Source: Burkholderiales bacterium
Lineage (GTDB): Bacteria > Pseudomonadota > Gammaproteobacteria > Burkholderiales > SG8-41
Assembly (NCBI GenBank): GCA_036262035.1
Contig: DATAJS010000008.1
Span: 62,001-126,000, forward strand
Direction: 5' to 3'
Length of the DNA: 64,000 nucleotides
Shown: positions 43,481-53,717 of the stretch, piece after piece
How the letters are laid out: the number at the start of each line of letters is the position of its first letter
Numbering within the stretch: the stretch's first letter is position 1
The notes under the pieces: generated by a model
Databases searched by the model: none
Told to the model about the DNA's origin: nothing
What the model saw: the letters and a program-made list of their open reading frames with translations, nothing else
Position numbers and translations under genes: made by a program

Positions 43481-45580
43481 ATGAACAAGATCAGCCAGAC
43501 ATCCATGCGCAATAGCAGTCCGTCAGCGCCCTCTCGTGTACCCGCCGGCGGAACCGGTGCGAGCGGAGACAACAAGCCGCAACCCAGAATGCCTCCACGC
43601 CGGGTGTGGATGTGGTTCGCTATCGCGCTCCTCGTGAACTACACGATCACCAGCTTGCTCATGCCGGGCGCCGAGGCGCCCGTCACGGTTCCCTATACGT
43701 TGTTCAGGCAGGAAGTCGCCAACCAGAACGTGGAATCGATTTACGCGCACGGGGAGACCATGACGGGCCGGTTCAAGTCGCCGGTCAGCGTTCCGCTCTC
43801 GTCCGACGAGCAGCAGCGCGTAGAAGCGGCGAAGAAGGCGTCCGACAGCGGCGGGCTTACCGGCTGGCTGGCCAACCGAATGGACGGCGGACGCAGCGAG
43901 CCCAAGACCGCCAGCCATTTCGACACCACACTGCCGTCGTTCGTCGATCCCGGTCTCGAGAAATTCCTGATCGAGCACGGCGTGGAAATCAGCGCCCGGC
44001 CGATTCAGCAGGGTACCGGCCTCGTTCCGATGCTGCTCTACGGATTCGGACCGGCGCTCCTGATCATCCTCTTCTACGTCTGGCTCTACCGCCGCGCCCG
44101 GCAGGGCGGCGGCATGGGCGGGCTCATGGGCATCGGCAAGAGCAATGCCCGGCGCTTCGATCAGGAGCAGGACACGAAGGTGACCTTCGATGACGTCGCC
44201 GGCATCGACGAGGCCGAGAACGAGCTCGTGGAGATCGTGGACTTCCTCAAATCGCCCGAGAAGTACACGCGCCTCGGCGGCACGGCCCCGAAAGGGGTCT
44301 TGCTCGTCGGCGCGCCCGGAACGGGGAAAACGCTGCTCGCACGCGCGGTGGCCGGCGAAGCGGGCGTGCCCTTCTTCTCGATGAGCGCCGCCGAGTTCGT
44401 GGAGATGATCGTCGGCGTGGGCGCCGCGAGGGTGCGCGACTTGTTCAAGCAGGCGCGCGAACATGCGCCGGCGATCATATTCATCGACGAACTGGACTCG
44501 ATCGGACGCGCCCGTGGAGGCATCGCCATGGGCGGCGCGTCGAGCGAACACGAGCAGACGCTCAATCAGATCCTGACCGAGATGGACGGCTTTTCGAGCC
44601 GTGAAGGCGTGATCGTGCTCGCCGCCACCAACCAGCCCGACGTGCTCGACAAGGCCCTTCTGCGGCCGGGGCGCTTCGACCGGCGGGTCGTGGTGAATCT
44701 TCCGGACCGCAAAGGCCGCGAAGCGATCCTCAGCGTCCATACGCGCAAAGTTCCGCTCGCCGACGATGTGGATCCCGAACGCATCGCCTCCACCACCCCG
44801 GGTCTGTCGGGTGCGGACCTGAAGAACCTGGTCAACGAAGCGGCGCTGCTCGCCGCACGCCGCAATCAGGATCAGGTGCGGCAGGCGGATTTCATGGATG
44901 CGCTGGAAAAGATCGTGCTCGGGCCCGAGCGGCCGATCCTGCTCAGCCGCGAAGACCGTGAGCGGATCGCCTACCACGAAGGCGGTCACGTGATCCTCGG
45001 TCTGGTCGTCCCGGGCGCGGATCCGGTGAACCGGGTGACGATCGTCCCCCGGGGAATGGCGCTCGGCGTCACCTATCAGCGACCGCAGACCGACCGCTAC
45101 AACTATCCCGAGGCTTACCTGCGTGCGCGCATCGTCGGCATGCTCGGTGGACGCGCGGCGGAAGAAGTCGTCTACGGAACCCGCACGACGGGCGCCGAGA
45201 ACGACATCGAGCAGGCCACACAGCTCGCACGCAACATGGTGACGCGCTGGGGCATGAGCGACAAGGTCGGACTGGTGCAGCTTGCGCCGCGGCAGAATCC
45301 CTATCTCGGCGGCGCTGCCGGTCTCGTGCGCGACAATTCGCTCGCCGAAGACACCGCGCGGCTCATCGACAGCGAAGTGCGCCGTATCATCGACGAGTGT
45401 TACAGCGAAGCCAAACGCCTGCTCGCGCAGTATCGCGGGCAGCTCGACGCGCTGGTGCAGGCGCTGATGGCGCGCGAGACGCTGAACGAGCACGAGATAC
45501 TCGAAGTGACGGGGCTGCCGCCGGCGCCCGAGCTCGAGAACACGCCGCTGCACATCGCTGCAGACAGCGCGCGCTCCTGA
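43481..45580 (+). CDS. ftsH: ATP-dependent zinc metalloprotease FtsH
   Basis: A 699-aa membrane AAA protease: one N-terminal membrane helix at about 45-60 and a second near 185, a periplasmic domain with a longer linker than in E. coli (644 aa), Walker A GAPGTGKT, Walker [10 protein letters not shown], the SRH region and the zinc motif HEGGH (usually HEAGH). It degrades membrane and regulatory proteins. The N-terminus is preceded by a low-complexity tail ([15 protein letters not shown]). GAGGAG lies before ATG 43481. Location among stress genes suggests an accessory paralogue. Confidence 0.93.
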   Translation: MNKISQTSMRNSSPSAPSRVPAGGTGASGDNKPQPRMPPRRVWMWFAIALLVNYTITSLLMPGAEAPVTVPYTLFRQEVANQNVESIYAHGETMTGRFKSPVSVPLSSDEQQRVEAAKKASDSGGLTGWLANRMDGGRSEPKTASHFDTTLPSFVDPGLEKFLIEHGVEISARPIQQGTGLVPMLLYGFGPALLIILFYVWLYRRARQGGGMGGLMGIGKSNARRFDQEQDTKVTFDDVAGIDEAENELVEIVDFLKSPEKYTRLGGTAPKGVLLVGAPGTGKTLLARAVAGEAGVPFFSMSAAEFVEMIVGVGAARVRDLFKQAREHAPAIIFIDELDSIGRARGGIAMGGASSEHEQTLNQILTEMDGFSSREGVIVLAATNQPDVLDKALLRPGRFDRRVVVNLPDRKGREAILSVHTRKVPLADDVDPERIASTTPGLSGADLKNLVNEAALLAARRNQDQVRQADFMDALEKIVLGPERPILLSREDRERIAYHEGGHVILGLVVPGADPVNRVTIVPRGMALGVTYQRPQTDRYNYPEAYLRARIVGMLGGRAAEEVVYGTRTTGAENDIEQATQLARNMVTRWGMSDKVGLVQLAPRQNPYLGGAAGLVRDNSLAEDTARLIDSEVRRIIDECYSEAKRLLAQYRGQLDALVQALMARETLNEHEILEVTGLPPAPELENTPLHIAADSARS

Positions 45581-45671
45581 GGAGGTGACGAGATCCTTGC
45601 CCGCGAGCATCGGCCGCAGCACGTTATCGACGATCCCGAACGCCGGCACGCCGGGGCGACCTGCTCGAACC

Positions 45672-45729
45672 CGGAAACAGCATTGTTCCCGTACGGCGGT
45701 TTATCGAAGCGGCGCCGCATGCGACGATT
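45672..45729 (+). promoter_or_regulatory. G12 stress-regulon promoter (45777 gene)
   Basis: Element CGGAAACAGCATTGTTCCC from 45672, -35 TTATCG at 45701-45706, 17-base spacer, -10 ACGATT at 45724-45729 (weak). The upstream element is one of the best matches. Confidence 0.65.
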
Positions 45730-45776
45730 GCCTTTCTGTGGAAGCAAAGGCATGTTCAGAAAAAGGAGACGATAAA

Positions 45777-46070
45777 GTGAGGCGCATAAAGGCGATGGAC
45801 GACGTCCAATTGCACGAGGAAATGCATCGGCTCGAGCGTGACGCCGAAGATTTCAGGGTCCGGGCGGCCAGCGTAGCCGCTACGCTCGAGCACAGCGGGC
45901 GCTCCGTCATTTCAGACCCGCTTCACCAGCGGCTCACGTCGATCCACGCGTACCTTCGCGACGAGCTGAAAGGTGCCCGGCAGGAAGCGGAGCGACGCGC
46001 GGCGGCGCCGCGCCGGCGGCCGACGTGGTCTCTCCGGTCGCTTTTCCGCGGCGAGGCGGCGCGCGCGTAA
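45777..46070 (+). CDS. Small helical stress protein (paralogue family A)
   Basis: A 97-aa charged helical protein beginning at GTG after AAAAAGGAG. The middle (ISDPLHQRLTSIHAYLRDEL) aligns with RTDALHQHLSAILRTVQK at 24515 and RTDPLFQQLSASLQRVRA at 63070. The C-terminus is Arg-rich (RRRPTWSLRSLFRG). It is monocistronic and controlled by the G12 promoter 45672-45729. Confidence 0.7.
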   Translation: MRRIKAMDDVQLHEEMHRLERDAEDFRVRAASVAATLEHSGRSVISDPLHQRLTSIHAYLRDELKGARQEAERRAAAPRRRPTWSLRSLFRGEAARA

Positions 46071-46145
46071 GCGCGTTTCGGGACGGGATCGGCCGTCGCG
46101 CCCGGGCTGCGAAGGCGCCTTCCTGCGCGGCCCCCCTTCCATGAT

Positions 46146-47654
46146 TTATTTACGGAGGTCGCGCGGCGCGTCGCCGGGCCGCTTCGCTTCCGCGGCCAGC
46201 TCGTCCAGCTTTTTCGCGGCGCTGGCGTGTAGCGGTATCGGCAGACCCCGCCGGGCCGTGGTTGCGGAGATCTGCGCGCCCTGCGCACTGCCGAGTGCGA
46301 CAAGATCGCGGCTTCCGCCGAAAACAAAACCGGTGATGGCGGTGATCTCCGTCTCCGAGAGGTCTCCGGCGGCCAGCAGCACCGCGGCCGTCGCTATGGT
46401 GCGTACGTCTTCGTCCTGCGTCGCATACACTCCGCGCGGAATCACGTATTCGATATAGGTCCGGTCGCCGCCGACGAGCTTTTCTATCGCGGGTCCGGAC
46501 AACGGGACCAGCCGCAGCGGAACGGCGAGGAGCGCAGCGCGAACGCTGTCCGCCGGGACTCCGATGACGTGAATGACGGCATCGATCTCCTTGCGCTGGA
46601 GCATCGGCAAGGCTTCCCCGAACGGCACCTCCAGCGGTCGTATCTCGTCGATTCGCAGCCCGTGTGCCGCGAGCACGCTCAGCGCCGTCAAACGCGCGGC
46701 GGAACCGATCGGACCGATGGCGACGCGTCGCCCGGCGAGGTTCGCCATCTGTCGCAGGTTGCCGTCGCCGCGCACCAGCACCTGTATGGGCTCCGGATAC
46801 AAGCTTCCGATCGCGCGCAGACCGGTATACGGCCCTTCGGCGGCAAAGCTTCCGCGGCCCCGATACGCATCGAGCGCGGCGTCCGCCTGTGACAAGGCGA
46901 GCGTAGCCTTGCCGTCGCGCAAGAGCCGCAGGTTATCGTCGCCTCCCCGGGTCACGAGCGGCACGATGCGTGTCGCCTCCGACCTGGCAAGCGCCTGGGC
47001 GAGACGCAGATACTGCCCGTGCTCCGGTCCGGCGGCGATCGCGTAGCCGTTGGCCGCGCGCGCGAGTCGCGAGCGGATCGCGGCAGCCGCCGCGGTCATT
47101 TCCTCCTCGATGATCGCTCGCTGGGCAGGCGCAGCGCCTACCGGCACCGCCTCGACGACCTTGCGCATCGCCTCGAACGCGGTGGCGACACCGTGCTGCG
47201 GCATGGTCGTGGCGTAAGCAGGCGCCGCTTCGGGTTCATAGCCCGCGGGAACCACCTGCCGCCAGGCAGTCCCCGCACGCGAGTACAGCGCAGTGCCGTG
47301 GATGCGCAGGACGTCTCCGGCTTTGTTGCCGCCGGGCGTGATCCCGCTGATGCCTTTGGGACCCGCGCCAAACGCGGAGATGAGGCCTGCAATACCGGGG
47401 GCATCCCACGCGCCGAAGTCGAAATCCCGCGTCAGCCGAAGCTCGGCGTCGAAGTAGATCGTACGCCGCGTTTCGCCCTGCGGAGCGCCGGGATCGGACT
47501 GCGAGCCTTTGCGCTCGAGGCTCGCGACGGCGAGCGTGCCCGGCGGCAGCGCCTGGTCGAGACGCGCCGTGACGTCCCGCCTCAGCATGGCGACGTCAGG
47601 CCCGCCGCCGCAGCCTGCGATGAAAACCAGCAGGATCGCGAGCGCGAGCCGCAC
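46146..47654 (-). CDS. TAXI-family TRAP transporter solute receptor-like lipoprotein
   Basis: A 502-aa protein with a lipobox (LVFIAGCGGG) and a TAXI-type binding domain in the C-terminal 320 residues (YAIAAGPEHGQYLRLAQAL, LALSQADAALDAYRG, RRVAIGPIGSAARLTAL). The N-terminal 170 residues form an extra domain. No TRAP membrane subunit is nearby. It starts at GTG 47654, one base after the gltS stop at 47656, so it is in the gltS transcript. Confidence 0.83.
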   Translation of the reverse strand: MRLALAILLVFIAGCGGGPDVAMLRRDVTARLDQALPPGTLAVASLERKGSQSDPGAPQGETRRTIYFDAELRLTRDFDFGAWDAPGIAGLISAFGAGPKGISGITPGGNKAGDVLRIHGTALYSRAGTAWRQVVPAGYEPEAAPAYATTMPQHGVATAFEAMRKVVEAVPVGAAPAQRAIIEEEMTAAAAAIRSRLARAANGYAIAAGPEHGQYLRLAQALARSEATRIVPLVTRGGDDNLRLLRDGKATLALSQADAALDAYRGRGSFAAEGPYTGLRAIGSLYPEPIQVLVRGDGNLRQMANLAGRRVAIGPIGSAARLTALSVLAAHGLRIDEIRPLEVPFGEALPMLQRKEIDAVIHVIGVPADSVRAALLAVPLRLVPLSGPAIEKLVGGDRTYIEYVIPRGVYATQDEDVRTIATAAVLLAAGDLSETEITAITGFVFGGSRDLVALGSAQGAQISATTARRGLPIPLHASAAKKLDELAAEAKRPGDAPRDLRK

Positions 47655-47655
47655 C

Positions 47656-48845
47656 CTACCCTCCGATGAACGGCAGCGTCAGGAGGAACGTGATGACGAA
47701 CGCATTCATGATGTCGATGAAGAACGCCCCGGAAAGCGGCACGATCAGGTAACTCTGCGGTGCATGGCCGTACTTTCCGGTGATCGTCTGCATGTTTGCC
47801 ATGGCGGTGGCGGTCGAGCCCATGTTGAATCCGATGAATGCCGCGGACGTCACCGCTGCCTCGTAATCGCGCCCCATGAAGCGAAAGCACACGTAGATCA
47901 CGTACGGGACGATGAATAACATCTGAAGCGCGATGATGACGAGGAACGGTCCCGCGGAGCGCGCGACCTCGACGACGTCCAACGCCATCATCGTGATGAC
48001 GAGAAACAGGGACAGGCAGACCGTCGCTATCAGGTCGGTCGCGCGATCGTCGAAGGTAATCCTGGCGAAGGGAGCGAGATTACGGATCGCTATCCCGGCC
48101 ATCATGCACCACAGGAAAGCGGGCACCGTGATCGCCCCGCCGGCGAACCGCCGCTCGACCCAGCCGCCGACGAGCACCGCGCCCAGGATGCCGGCGAGAG
48201 CGCCGACCACTCCCACCATCGTGATCGGCCGCAGCGGCTCGGTGTCGATGACCCGGACGTCTTCCGACGCGGCCGGCGAGCGCAATTTGTGGCGGGTGAT
48301 CAGATGTTCCGCCACCGGCCCGCCGATCGTTCCGCCGATGATCAATCCGATCGTGGCGATCGTCATGGAAATCTCCATGACCAGCTGCAGATTGTTCACC
48401 TCCGCGAAGCGCTCGGCGTACGCCGCACCCGTGCCATGCCCGCCGACGAGCGTGATCGAGCCGGCCACCAATCCGAAGATCGGATGCAGGTCGAGCGCTT
48501 TGGCCGCGGCCAGGCCCAGGACGTTCTGGACGAGGATGTAAGGGAACAATACGACGAGGAAGACGAGCAAGGCCTTGCCGCCGCGCCGGAGGCTGCGCAG
48601 GTCGGCGCAAAGACCCACGCCCGCGAAGAACATGAGCAGCAGCGTCGGCTTGGTCGACTGTCGATGCCCAGCCGAAAACCGGCGGCCGCAGCCAGGATCG
48701 ACGCAACGAGCGCGAAGAGCAAGCCGCCGGTAATGGGATCGGGGATGTTGTACTTCGCCAGAAAGCGGAGCCTGCGATTGACGAGTGTGCCGACCAGCAG
48801 CACCACGACGGCCGCGAAGATGGAGGGGAGTGGCTGTAGGTTCAT
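47656..48845 (-). pseudogene. gltS: Sodium/glutamate symporter GltS, interrupted by a frameshift
   Basis: The reading frame starts at ATG 48845 (MNLQPLPSIFAAVVVLLVGT, KYNIPDPITGGLLFALVAS) and matches the N-terminus of GltS. Near 48655-48665 it shifts frame: GFRLGID is followed out of frame by TKPTLLLMFFAGVGLCADLR, which continues as the normal GltS C-terminal part (GSITLVGGHGTGAAYAERFA). One missing base explains this. Either the gene is broken or the sequence has an error. GltS is the Na+-coupled glutamate uptake carrier with two inverted repeats. Confidence 0.85.
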
Positions 48846-48950
48846 ACCGCCAATATCATTACGGCGCTCCTGCGACCGGAAATTCCACGCAAGCCCTCGG
48901 CGGAGGGACAATATCACAGGCGCGTCGAATGCAAACTTCGGAGAGCGATC

Positions 48951-50243
48951 ATGAGCACGTCTACGAACACCCCACGCGGTCCGGATGATGGCGCTTTTGG
49001 CGGACTGGATGCGCTGCTGCCCGGCCTGGAGGCGCTCTACATGGATCTCCACGCGCATCCCGAGCTGTCGCTGCAGGAAGCGCGCACCGCGGCCATCGTC
49101 GCCCGACGCCTTCAGGACGCGGGTTACGACGTTACGACAGGCATCGGCGGAACCGGCGTCGTCGGCTTGTTGCGGAACGGCGACGGCCCTACGGTCATGC
49201 TGCGCGCCGACATGGATGCGCTTCCCGTCGCGGAGGCGACCGGTCTCGCGTATGCGAGCAAGGTGACGGCGACCGATCGCGACGGCAACACCGTGCCGGT
49301 GATGCACGCGTGCGGCCACGACATGCATACGGCATGTCTGGCGGGCGCGTCCGCGGTGCTCGCACAGTCGCGCGACACGTGGAGCGGATCGGTGATGGCG
49401 GTGTTCCAGCCCGCGGAAGAGACGGCGGAAGGAGCGCGCGCGATGATCGACGACGGCCTCTTCCGGCGTTTCCCGAAACCCAGCGTCGTCCTGGCCCAGC
49501 ACGTCATGGTCGGCCCGGCCGGCTCGGTCGGGGGACGCCGGGGCGTCGTGACCTCGGCAGGCGATAGCTTGCAGATCCGTCTGTTCGGACGCGGGGCGCA
49601 CGGCTCGATGCCGCAGGCAAGCGTCGATCCGGTGGTCATGGCTGCCGCGACCGTTTTGCGCCTGCAGACCATCGTTTCCCGCGAGCTCGCCGCGACCGAA
49701 GCGGCGGTGGTGACGATCGGCGCGCTGCAGGCGGGCACGAAGGAAAACGTCATTCCGGACGAGGCGCTGATCAAACTGAACGTGCGCACATTCGACGAAG
49801 GTGTGCGCAAGCGCGTTCTCGCCGCGATCGAACGTATCGTCCATGCCGAAGCCGCTGCGGCGGGGGCGCCGAGACCGCCCGAGATCACACCGCTCGACCG
49901 ATACGCCCTCGTCGTGAACGACGCCGATGCGAGCCGGCGGGTGGGCGACGCGTTCCGCGACTATTTTTCCGCGGAACGCGTGCACGAGACCGGCCCGACC
50001 TCGGCAAGCGAGGACTTCGGCTCGTTCGGTGCGGAGTGGCAGGTGCCTTCGGTGTTCTGGTTCATCGGGGGTACCGATCCCGCCGTGTATGCGAAAGCGA
50101 AAGCAGACGGCAAGATCAACGAGCTGCCGAGCAATCACAATCCGCGCTTCGCCCCGGTGATCGAGCCGACGCTGCGAACCGGCGTCGAGACCCTCGTGCT
50201 CGCCGCGCGGGTGTGGCTCGGTGCCCCCGGTGAGGCGGCGTAG
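48951..50243 (+). CDS. Cytoplasmic M20-family amidohydrolase (hippurate hydrolase-like)
   Basis: A 430-aa M20D metallohydrolase without a signal peptide: RADMDALPV, HACGHDMHT, QPAEETAEG, GRGAHGSMPQASVDP and SEDFGSFG contain the metal ligands, catalytic Glu and dimer-lid His. It cleaves N-acylated amino acids or aminobenzoyl-glutamate-like amides. It is divergent from gltS and 12 bases upstream of the TRIC channel gene, so a two-gene transcript is likely. A second, exported paralogue lies at 10463. Confidence 0.88.
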   Translation: MSTSTNTPRGPDDGAFGGLDALLPGLEALYMDLHAHPELSLQEARTAAIVARRLQDAGYDVTTGIGGTGVVGLLRNGDGPTVMLRADMDALPVAEATGLAYASKVTATDRDGNTVPVMHACGHDMHTACLAGASAVLAQSRDTWSGSVMAVFQPAEETAEGARAMIDDGLFRRFPKPSVVLAQHVMVGPAGSVGGRRGVVTSAGDSLQIRLFGRGAHGSMPQASVDPVVMAAATVLRLQTIVSRELAATEAAVVTIGALQAGTKENVIPDEALIKLNVRTFDEGVRKRVLAAIERIVHAEAAAAGAPRPPEITPLDRYALVVNDADASRRVGDAFRDYFSAERVHETGPTSASEDFGSFGAEWQVPSVFWFIGGTDPAVYAKAKADGKINELPSNHNPRFAPVIEPTLRTGVETLVLAARVWLGAPGEAA

Positions 50244-50255
50244 AGACTCCCGCCG

Positions 50256-50942
50256 ATGGAAAGCTTCGCCGACATCACGCCCGACATCGTGCCCTACATG
50301 CAGACGTTCCTGACGCTGCTGGATTTCGTCGGGACGTTCGTGTTCGCACTGAGCGGCGCGGTCGCAGCGGTCAGGCGTGAGCTCGATCTGTTCGGCGTGC
50401 TCGTGCTGTCGTTCGTCGCCGCGAGCGTCGGGGGGATACTGCGCGACCTGCTGATCGGTGCGATCCCGCCGGCGACGCTGGTCGACTGGCGCTACCTGGT
50501 CATCGCCGTGTGCGCCGGGATCCTGACCTTCTACTGCCCGTCCCTCATTCGAAAGCTGCGCAACCCGGTGCAGCTCTTCGACGCAGCCGGACTGGCGCTG
50601 TTCGCCGTGACGGGTGCGCAGAAGGCGCTGTTCTACGGTCTCGATGCGCCCATGGCGGCCCTGCTCGGCATGCTCACCGGTATCGGCGGCGGCATGGCGC
50701 GCGATGTCCTGCTCAGGGAGATCCCGACGGTCCTTCGGGCCGAGCTCTACGCCGTTGCCGCACTGGCGGGCGCCTCGATCGTCGTGGTCGGCGACCTGCT
50801 CGGCACGCCGCCCGGAGTCACGACCCTGACAGGGGCGGTCGTCTGCCTCGGTTTACGCCTCGGAAGCCTGTACCGAGGCTGGCATCTGCCGAGGGCCAGA
50901 TCGGACACGACGGAGGGCGATGGCCGCTCCCCGCCCGAATGA
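50256..50942 (+). CDS. TRIC-type (YadS/YicG) membrane protein
   Basis: A 228-aa protein with seven predicted membrane helices and the duplicated bacterial TRIC pattern: FVFALSGAVAAVRRELDLFGV and GGILRDLLIG in repeat one, ALFAVTGAQKAL and GIGGGMARDVLLRE in repeat two. Such trimers conduct cations or transport small solutes such as glycine. It follows the amidohydrolase by 12 bases. The C-terminal tail is hydrophilic. Confidence 0.87.
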   Translation: MESFADITPDIVPYMQTFLTLLDFVGTFVFALSGAVAAVRRELDLFGVLVLSFVAASVGGILRDLLIGAIPPATLVDWRYLVIAVCAGILTFYCPSLIRKLRNPVQLFDAAGLALFAVTGAQKALFYGLDAPMAALLGMLTGIGGGMARDVLLREIPTVLRAELYAVAALAGASIVVVGDLLGTPPGVTTLTGAVVCLGLRLGSLYRGWHLPRARSDTTEGDGRSPPE

Positions 50943-51041
50943 GCCGGTCGATTCCAACTGTTACTCCCGAATTTGACTTTACCTGTATCTGTTGCAGTTG
51001 CGGCCTCGCAGGTATTGTCGGGAAACGAACAGGAGATCGCC

Positions 51042-51266
51042 ATGTCCAGAGCCGCTTCGGACCATTCTTCGAAAACCCGCCGCAAGCCGAACCCCTTGAA
51101 GCTCGCCAAAGCGGTGGCGTGGGGATTCTTCGGCGTGCGCAAGTCAGCCGATCATCGAGACGACATTGCCAGCCTGACGTTGCCGCAAATCATCGTGGCC
51201 GGCATCGTCGGTGGAGCGATCGTCGTCACGTGTTTCGCGACGATCGCGACGATCGCCGCGTCGTGA
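51042..51266 (+). CDS. DUF2970 family small membrane protein
   Basis: A 74-aa protein: LAKAVAWGFFGVRKSADHRD followed by a single membrane helix (QIIVAGIVGGAIVVTCFATIATIA) is the DUF2970 layout common in Betaproteobacteria. AGGAG precedes ATG 51042. Function unknown. Its presence supports the taxonomic guess. Confidence 0.8.
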   Translation: MSRAASDHSSKTRRKPNPLKLAKAVAWGFFGVRKSADHRDDIASLTLPQIIVAGIVGGAIVVTCFATIATIAAS

Positions 51267-51284
51267 CGCGCCTCGCGGCGGAGA

Positions 51285-52082
51285 CTATGCGCGTCTGACG
51301 GGCCGCACCTGGGCAGTGGCTGAAGGTCTGGGGGCGGCAGCGCGGTCGTCCGTCTCGCCCGCCTCTGCGCCGCCGGCGTCACGCGATTCGAGCTGCGTGA
51401 GATAGAGCTCGCCGGCGTTGAGCACGTGGCGAGTGGCCAGCGTGGCCGCAAGATCCTCGTCGCCGCCGGCGACTGCTTTCAGGATCGCAGCGTGCTCGTC
51501 CCAGGACTGTCTCGCGCGCAGCACCCGCACTTCGGCGAAGAGCACCCCGGTGCGATCGCGCAGGCTGCGCATCATGTCGCCGAGCACCGAATTCGCGCCG
51601 GCGCGAGCAAGAAGATCGTGATAACGCGCATTGAGCTCGACGAGCTGCGGAAGATCTTCGGTGTGCGCGGCGGCATTGCCCTGCTCGAGCACCCCCTCGA
51701 GCTCCGCGAGCACCGCGCGGTCGCAGTGGCGCGCGGCGAGTCGTGCGTTGAGGCCTTCGAGCGTCGCCCGCACCTCGATCATCTCGCGCGCGGCCGGCAC
51801 CGTCAGCGCCGACACGACCGCCCCGCGGCGGGGGCGCAGCTCGATCAATCCTTCGGTCGCGAGCATGCGCAGCGCTTCGCGCACCGGCACGCGCGAGACG
51901 CGCAGGTCCCCGGAGATGCGTTCCTCGACGAGCCGCTCGCCCACGCCGTATCGCCCGGTGAGAATCGACCGGCGCAGCTCGTCGGCGACGCGCTGGCTGA
52001 GCGATGAATGCGTGTCGCCGACGCTTCCGAGCTCCCGCGCCGAGCCGCCGCGGCCCGCTGCCTGTCTCTTCATGCGGCGCAT
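51285..52082 (-). CDS. GntR-family regulator, FCD subfamily
   Basis: A 265-aa regulator: winged helix (RVADELRRSILTGRYGVGERLVEERI, VSRVPVREALRMLATEGLI) and a C-terminal FCD ligand domain (MIEVRATLEGLNARLAARH, ELNARYHDLLARAG, DEHAAILKAVAGGDEDLA) with metal/acid-binding His. An ATG at 52073 is an alternative start. It is downstream of the Bug-ferredoxin genes and probably represses the divergent diiron-enzyme operon through the GTATAC palindrome at 54096. Confidence 0.88.
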   Translation of the reverse strand: MRRMKRQAAGRGGSARELGSVGDTHSSLSQRVADELRRSILTGRYGVGERLVEERISGDLRVSRVPVREALRMLATEGLIELRPRRGAVVSALTVPAAREMIEVRATLEGLNARLAARHCDRAVLAELEGVLEQGNAAAHTEDLPQLVELNARYHDLLARAGANSVLGDMMRSLRDRTGVLFAEVRVLRARQSWDEHAAILKAVAGGDEDLAATLATRHVLNAGELYLTQLESRDAGGAEAGETDDRAAAPRPSATAQVRPVRRA

Positions 52083-52121
52083 TCTGCGTCATGCCCGCCG
52101 CAGCGGCAACCGCGCGGGGCC

Positions 52122-53081
52122 TCAATCGACCCGTATGCCGGCGCTCTCGATGAGCTTCGAGTACTTCGCGCGCGAGTCGCGCAGCCACACCGACGATTTG
52201 CCGGGATCGAGGCCGGTCGGCACGTAGTCCCACAGGCGGTTCTTCTCCTGCACGTCCGGCAGCGCGAGCACCGCCACCATCTCGCGATTGAGCATCTGCA
52301 CGACTTCCGGCGCCGTGCTCGCGGGCGCGGCGAAGACGTACGCGAACGACGCGTCGTACTTCGGATAACCCTGCTCGGCGACGCTCGCGACCTCCGGAGC
52401 GAGCGCGGAGCGCTGCGGCGTCGATACGGCGAGCGCGCGGAGCTTGCCGGCCTGCACGTGGGGATACACGCCTGTTACGACGGCGAAGATGGTTTCGACC
52501 TGGCCGCCGACGACGTCGACGATCGACTGGCCCGTCCCCTTGTACGGCACGTGATTGATCCTGGCGCCCGACATCGCGAGAAAGTAGGCCATCGCGAGGT
52601 GGCTCGGCGTGCCGTTGCCGCCCGACGCATAGCTCATCGGCCGCTGCCTCGCCAGGCCGAGCAGCTCACGCACCGATTTCGCGGGAACGCTCGGGTGCAC
52701 CGCGAGCATCTGGTTATAGGTGACGGGCACCGAGATGATCGCGAAGTCGCGCTCGGGATGGAACGGCAGCCTGCTGTACATCGACGGATTGACGGTGAAC
52801 GTCGTGTCGATCGCGGAAAGCAAGGTGTAGCCGTCGCTCGGCGCTTTCGCCACGAGCTCGGTGGCGACGTTGCCTCCCGCGCCCGGCCGGTTCTCGACGA
52901 CGAAGTTCTGTTTGGTCCGCTCGCCGAGCTTCTGAACGACGACGCGCGTGAACGCGTCGAGCGGTCCCGGAACCGTGCTCACGATGACGCGGACCGGTTT
53001 TGCGGGATACTGCTGCGCGAGTGCTCCGGGGACGGCGAACGCGATGACCGACGCGGCGAACATGCTTCGAAGCGGCTTCAT
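52122..53081 (-). CDS. Bug-family tricarboxylate transporter solute receptor
   Basis: A 319-aa periplasmic receptor: signal peptide to about residue 24, then YPAKPVRVIVSTVPGPLDA, ENRPGAGGNVATELVAKAPSDGY, and INHVPYKGTGQSIVDVVGGQ. GGAGG precedes ATG 53081, which overlaps the ferredoxin stop (ATGA). Being in the same operon as two ferredoxins, it probably captures the substrate of the divergent oxygenase-like enzyme. Confidence 0.9.
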   Translation of the reverse strand: MKPLRSMFAASVIAFAVPGALAQQYPAKPVRVIVSTVPGPLDAFTRVVVQKLGERTKQNFVVENRPGAGGNVATELVAKAPSDGYTLLSAIDTTFTVNPSMYSRLPFHPERDFAIISVPVTYNQMLAVHPSVPAKSVRELLGLARQRPMSYASGGNGTPSHLAMAYFLAMSGARINHVPYKGTGQSIVDVVGGQVETIFAVVTGVYPHVQAGKLRALAVSTPQRSALAPEVASVAEQGYPKYDASFAYVFAAPASTAPEVVQMLNREMVAVLALPDVQEKNRLWDYVPTGLDPGKSSVWLRDSRAKYSKLIESAGIRVD

Positions 53082-53425
53082 GAGCTTCCTCCTGCGGTCG
53101 TGTTGTATACGACAGGCGTGGGCTTGCGCTGCTCGAGCGGGATCCAGGAGACGCTCACGTCGCCCAGGACGAACGTCTGGCACGCCATGCGATGGCCGAG
53201 CGCGAGATCTTCGTCGGTGAGGTGCTTGCGCTCCTTGTCCTTCACCCGGTCGGTGTGCTCGATGCCGCGCTCGATGAGACAGCGGCACGTGCCGCAGATC
53301 CCGCCGCCGCACTTGAACGGCAGCCCGATCTGCTCCCGGATCGATATGCGGAGCAGGTTGCTGTTTTCCGGTGCCGTGACGGTCCGGGCATTGTTGAGAA
53401 AGGTGATGGTGACGATCGATGTCAT
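53078..53425 (-). CDS. Plant-type 2Fe-2S ferredoxin
   Basis: A 115-aa ferredoxin. The cluster ligands are C-x5-C-x2-C (KCGGGICGTCRC) and a distal Cys in HRMACQTFVLGDV. It carries electrons between the NAD(P)H reductase at 55399 and an oxygenase. It overlaps its neighbours on both sides by ATGA or similar, so it is in a tight operon with the 97-aa gene and the Bug receptor. Confidence 0.88.
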   Translation of the reverse strand: MTSIVTITFLNNARTVTAPENSNLLRISIREQIGLPFKCGGGICGTCRCLIERGIEHTDRVKDKERKHLTDEDLALGHRMACQTFVLGDVSVSWIPLEQRKPTPVVYNTTAGGSS

Positions 53426-53715
53426 CGTTTCACGAGCTGCGCGTCGAGATTGCCGAAGCGCACGAGCTGCTCGAGCTCCGCACGCGCTGATTCGATGCGA
53501 TCGAACCGCGGCAGCAGCTTCGCTGGCACGAAGTTCACGGCGGCGCTTCCCGATTCCTCGACGATCCGCACTTTCCCGTCGCCCGCCAGCTCGGCGATCA
53601 CGAACGAAGCGCGCGTGCGTCCGCAGAACACGTAGTCGTAGCGCTCGACTTCGCGCATCGTGTCGGCGAGCTCGGTGCGGAACTGGCCGGGTTTGCTCGT
53701 CACGATAGCGAACAT
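53422..53715 (-). CDS. Unrecognised 97-aa protein between two ferredoxin genes
   Basis: Sequence MFAIVTSKPGQFRTELADTM leads into a small alpha/beta protein with ERYDYVFCGRTRASFVIAEL and a C-terminal helix. It overlaps the next ferredoxin start by 4 bases and follows the previous ferredoxin stop by 2. No cluster ligands or known family. Position suggests a dedicated accessory of the electron-transfer or oxygenase complex. Confidence 0.65.
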   Translation of the reverse strand: MFAIVTSKPGQFRTELADTMREVERYDYVFCGRTRASFVIAELAGDGKVRIVEESGSAAVNFVPAKLLPRFDRIESARAELEQLVRFGNLDAQLVKR

Positions 53716-53717
53716 GG

